A stretch of 64,000 bases of DNA from Sphingobium sp. EP60837 (lineage in GTDB: Bacteria > Pseudomonadota > Alphaproteobacteria > Sphingomonadales > Sphingomonadaceae), in NCBI RefSeq assembly GCF_001658005.1, contig NZ_CP015987.1:186001-250000 (forward strand), read 5' to 3'. This document shows, in pieces, positions 63,297-64,000 of the stretch (position 1 is the stretch's first letter; each line of letters begins with the position of its first letter). Position numbers and translations under genes: made by a program. The notes beneath the pieces are model-generated. The model was not told where the DNA came from. It made no database searches and saw nothing but the letters and a program-made list of their open reading frames with translations.

Positions 63297-64000
63297 CTAA
63301 GGCCGCAGCACGACCTTGATCACCCCATCCTCTTTGTCGCGGAACTTCTTGTACATCTCGGGAGCGTCCTCGAGGCTCGCCGGGTGAGTGATAACAAAGC
63401 TCGGGTCGATGTCGCCGGCCTCGATCCGCGCAAGCAGCGGTTTGGTATAGGCTTGGACGTGGGTCTGGCCGGTCTTGATCGTCAGCCCCTTGTTCATCAT
63501 CGCGCCGATCGGGATTTTGTCCCCCATGCCGACGTACACGCCCGGGATTGATACCGTTCCGCCCATCCGGCAGCTCATGATCGCCTCTCGCAGCACGTGG
63601 ACGCGATCGGTCGCTAGAAAGGTCGCAGCTTTCACGCGGTCAAGGACCGCATCGGCCGAACCATGGCCCGAAGCTTCACAGCCGACTGCATCGATGCAAC
63701 TGTCAGGGCCGCGGCCTTTGGTGCGATACTGCAGCTCGTCGTAAACGTCGACTTCACTGAAGTTGATTGTCTCGGCGCCGCCGGCCTCCGCCATCGACAG
63801 CCGCTCGGGCACCTCGTCGATTGCTATCACCCGACCGGCGCCCATCATCAGGGCTGACCGGATCGCAAACTGACCGACCGGACCGCAGCCCCAGATCGCG
63901 ACGGTATCACCGGGCTCGATCTGCGCGTTCTCGGCCGCCATGTAGCCGGTGGGGAAAATGTCCGACAGGAACAGCGCCTGTTCGTCGGTGACGCTGTCGG
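63297..64000 (-). CDS. zinc-dependent alcohol dehydrogenase, C-terminal part (runs off window)
   Basis: At least 233 C-terminal residues of a medium-chain dehydrogenase are visible; the frame continues past the window edge ([19 protein letters not shown]). The NAD fold [35 protein letters not shown], and then [32 protein letters not shown] and [30 protein letters not shown], match the glutathione-independent formaldehyde dehydrogenase-like group. The N-terminal zinc-binding domain lies beyond the window. It would oxidise an alcohol or reduce an aldehyde. Confidence 0.88.
   Translation of the reverse strand, partial: DSVTDEQALFLSDIFPTGYMAAENAQIEPGDTVAIWGCGPVGQFAIRSALMMGAGRVIAIDEVPERLSMAEAGGAETINFSEVDVYDELQYRTKGRGPDSCIDAVGCEASGHGSADAVLDRVKAATFLATDRVHVLREAIMSCRMGGTVSIPGVYVGMGDKIPIGAMMNKGLTIKTGQTHVQAYTKPLLARIEAGDIDPSFVITHPASLEDAPEMYKKFRDKEDGVIKVVLRP

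Noticed and set aside
1..64000. CRISPR arrays, tRNA or rRNA genes, riboswitches
   Set aside because: No regularly spaced repeats, no T-loop GGTTCGAAT-type signatures and no rRNA-like segments were seen on either strand by eye; weak examples could be missed.

Overview
This 64 kb window reads like a chromosome or large replicon of a sphingomonad (Alphaproteobacteria, Sphingomonadaceae). The genus cannot be fixed from the sequence alone. The reasons are the GC-rich coding style, two large TonB-dependent receptors embedded in catabolic genes, several Fe(II)/2-oxoglutarate-type (phytanoyl-CoA dioxygenase-like) oxygenases, many SDRs and acyl-CoA enzymes, a 210-residue tyrosine recombinase of a type I associate with sphingomonads, and degenerate intergenic repeats.

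Layout. (1) 0-13.9 kb is a catabolic cluster: an LLM flavin monooxygenase, an MFS carrier, a nitroreductase, an SDR-VOC-TonB receptor group, two divergent putative non-heme iron oxygenases, two SDRs and a DHA2 exporter. Four copies of a dyad operator (GTTGAC-centred, 16 bp) sit at its main promoters. (2) 14.2-22.4 kb is mostly housekeeping: a DnaQ-like exonuclease, a carboxylesterase, and gltB-gltD (glutamate synthase). (3) 22.8-26.4 kb is a small integrase gene split by an IS66-family element with a clean 8-bp target duplication. The IS transposase itself carries a nonsense codon. (4) 26.5-47.8 kb is a second, larger catabolic locus. It has a thiolase/FadB-like/acyl-CoA dehydrogenase operon, a TonB receptor, a Tat-type flavin amine oxidase, and one long operon (31-residue leader ORF, acyl-CoA dehydrogenase, saccharopine-dehydrogenase-like reductase, CoA ligase, thiolase, DAO-family oxidase, second acyl-CoA dehydrogenase, APH-type kinase, SDR). 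Opposite it lie a RidA protein and a phytanoyl-CoA dioxygenase-like enzyme next to a TetR regulator. A second dyad motif (CAYAACR-N2-YGTTRTG) lies in three of its promoter regions. (5) 47.8-58.6 kb is accessory: a membrane protein, a decayed yjbQ pseudogene, an exonuclease, a thermonuclease, a nuclease-helicase fusion (DUF2075), a DUF429-cupin fusion, an IS91-family element with partner integrase, a ParDE-type toxin-antitoxin pair and a TMEM175-like channel. (6) 58.6-64 kb holds a UvrA2-like ABC ATPase, an aldo/keto reductase, an ABM monooxygenase, a GlcG/HbpS-like protein and a truncated zinc alcohol dehydrogenase.

How the genes may work together. Locus 4 is the strongest candidate for an undescribed system. 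The proposed route imports a substrate through the TonB receptor, oxidises amine groups in the periplasm and cytosol, clears imines with RidA, activates the acid with CoA, and degrades it by beta-oxidation. The overlapping acyl-CoA dehydrogenase plus APH-kinase pair resembles the phosphorylation-elimination step known for 4-hydroxyacyl-CoA (levulinate pathway, ACAD10/11), so a gamma-hydroxy acid intermediate is plausible. Locus 1 appears to be a separate oxygenase-based pathway with its own operator. No regulator for it is visible in the window. The substrates of both pathways are inference and unknown.
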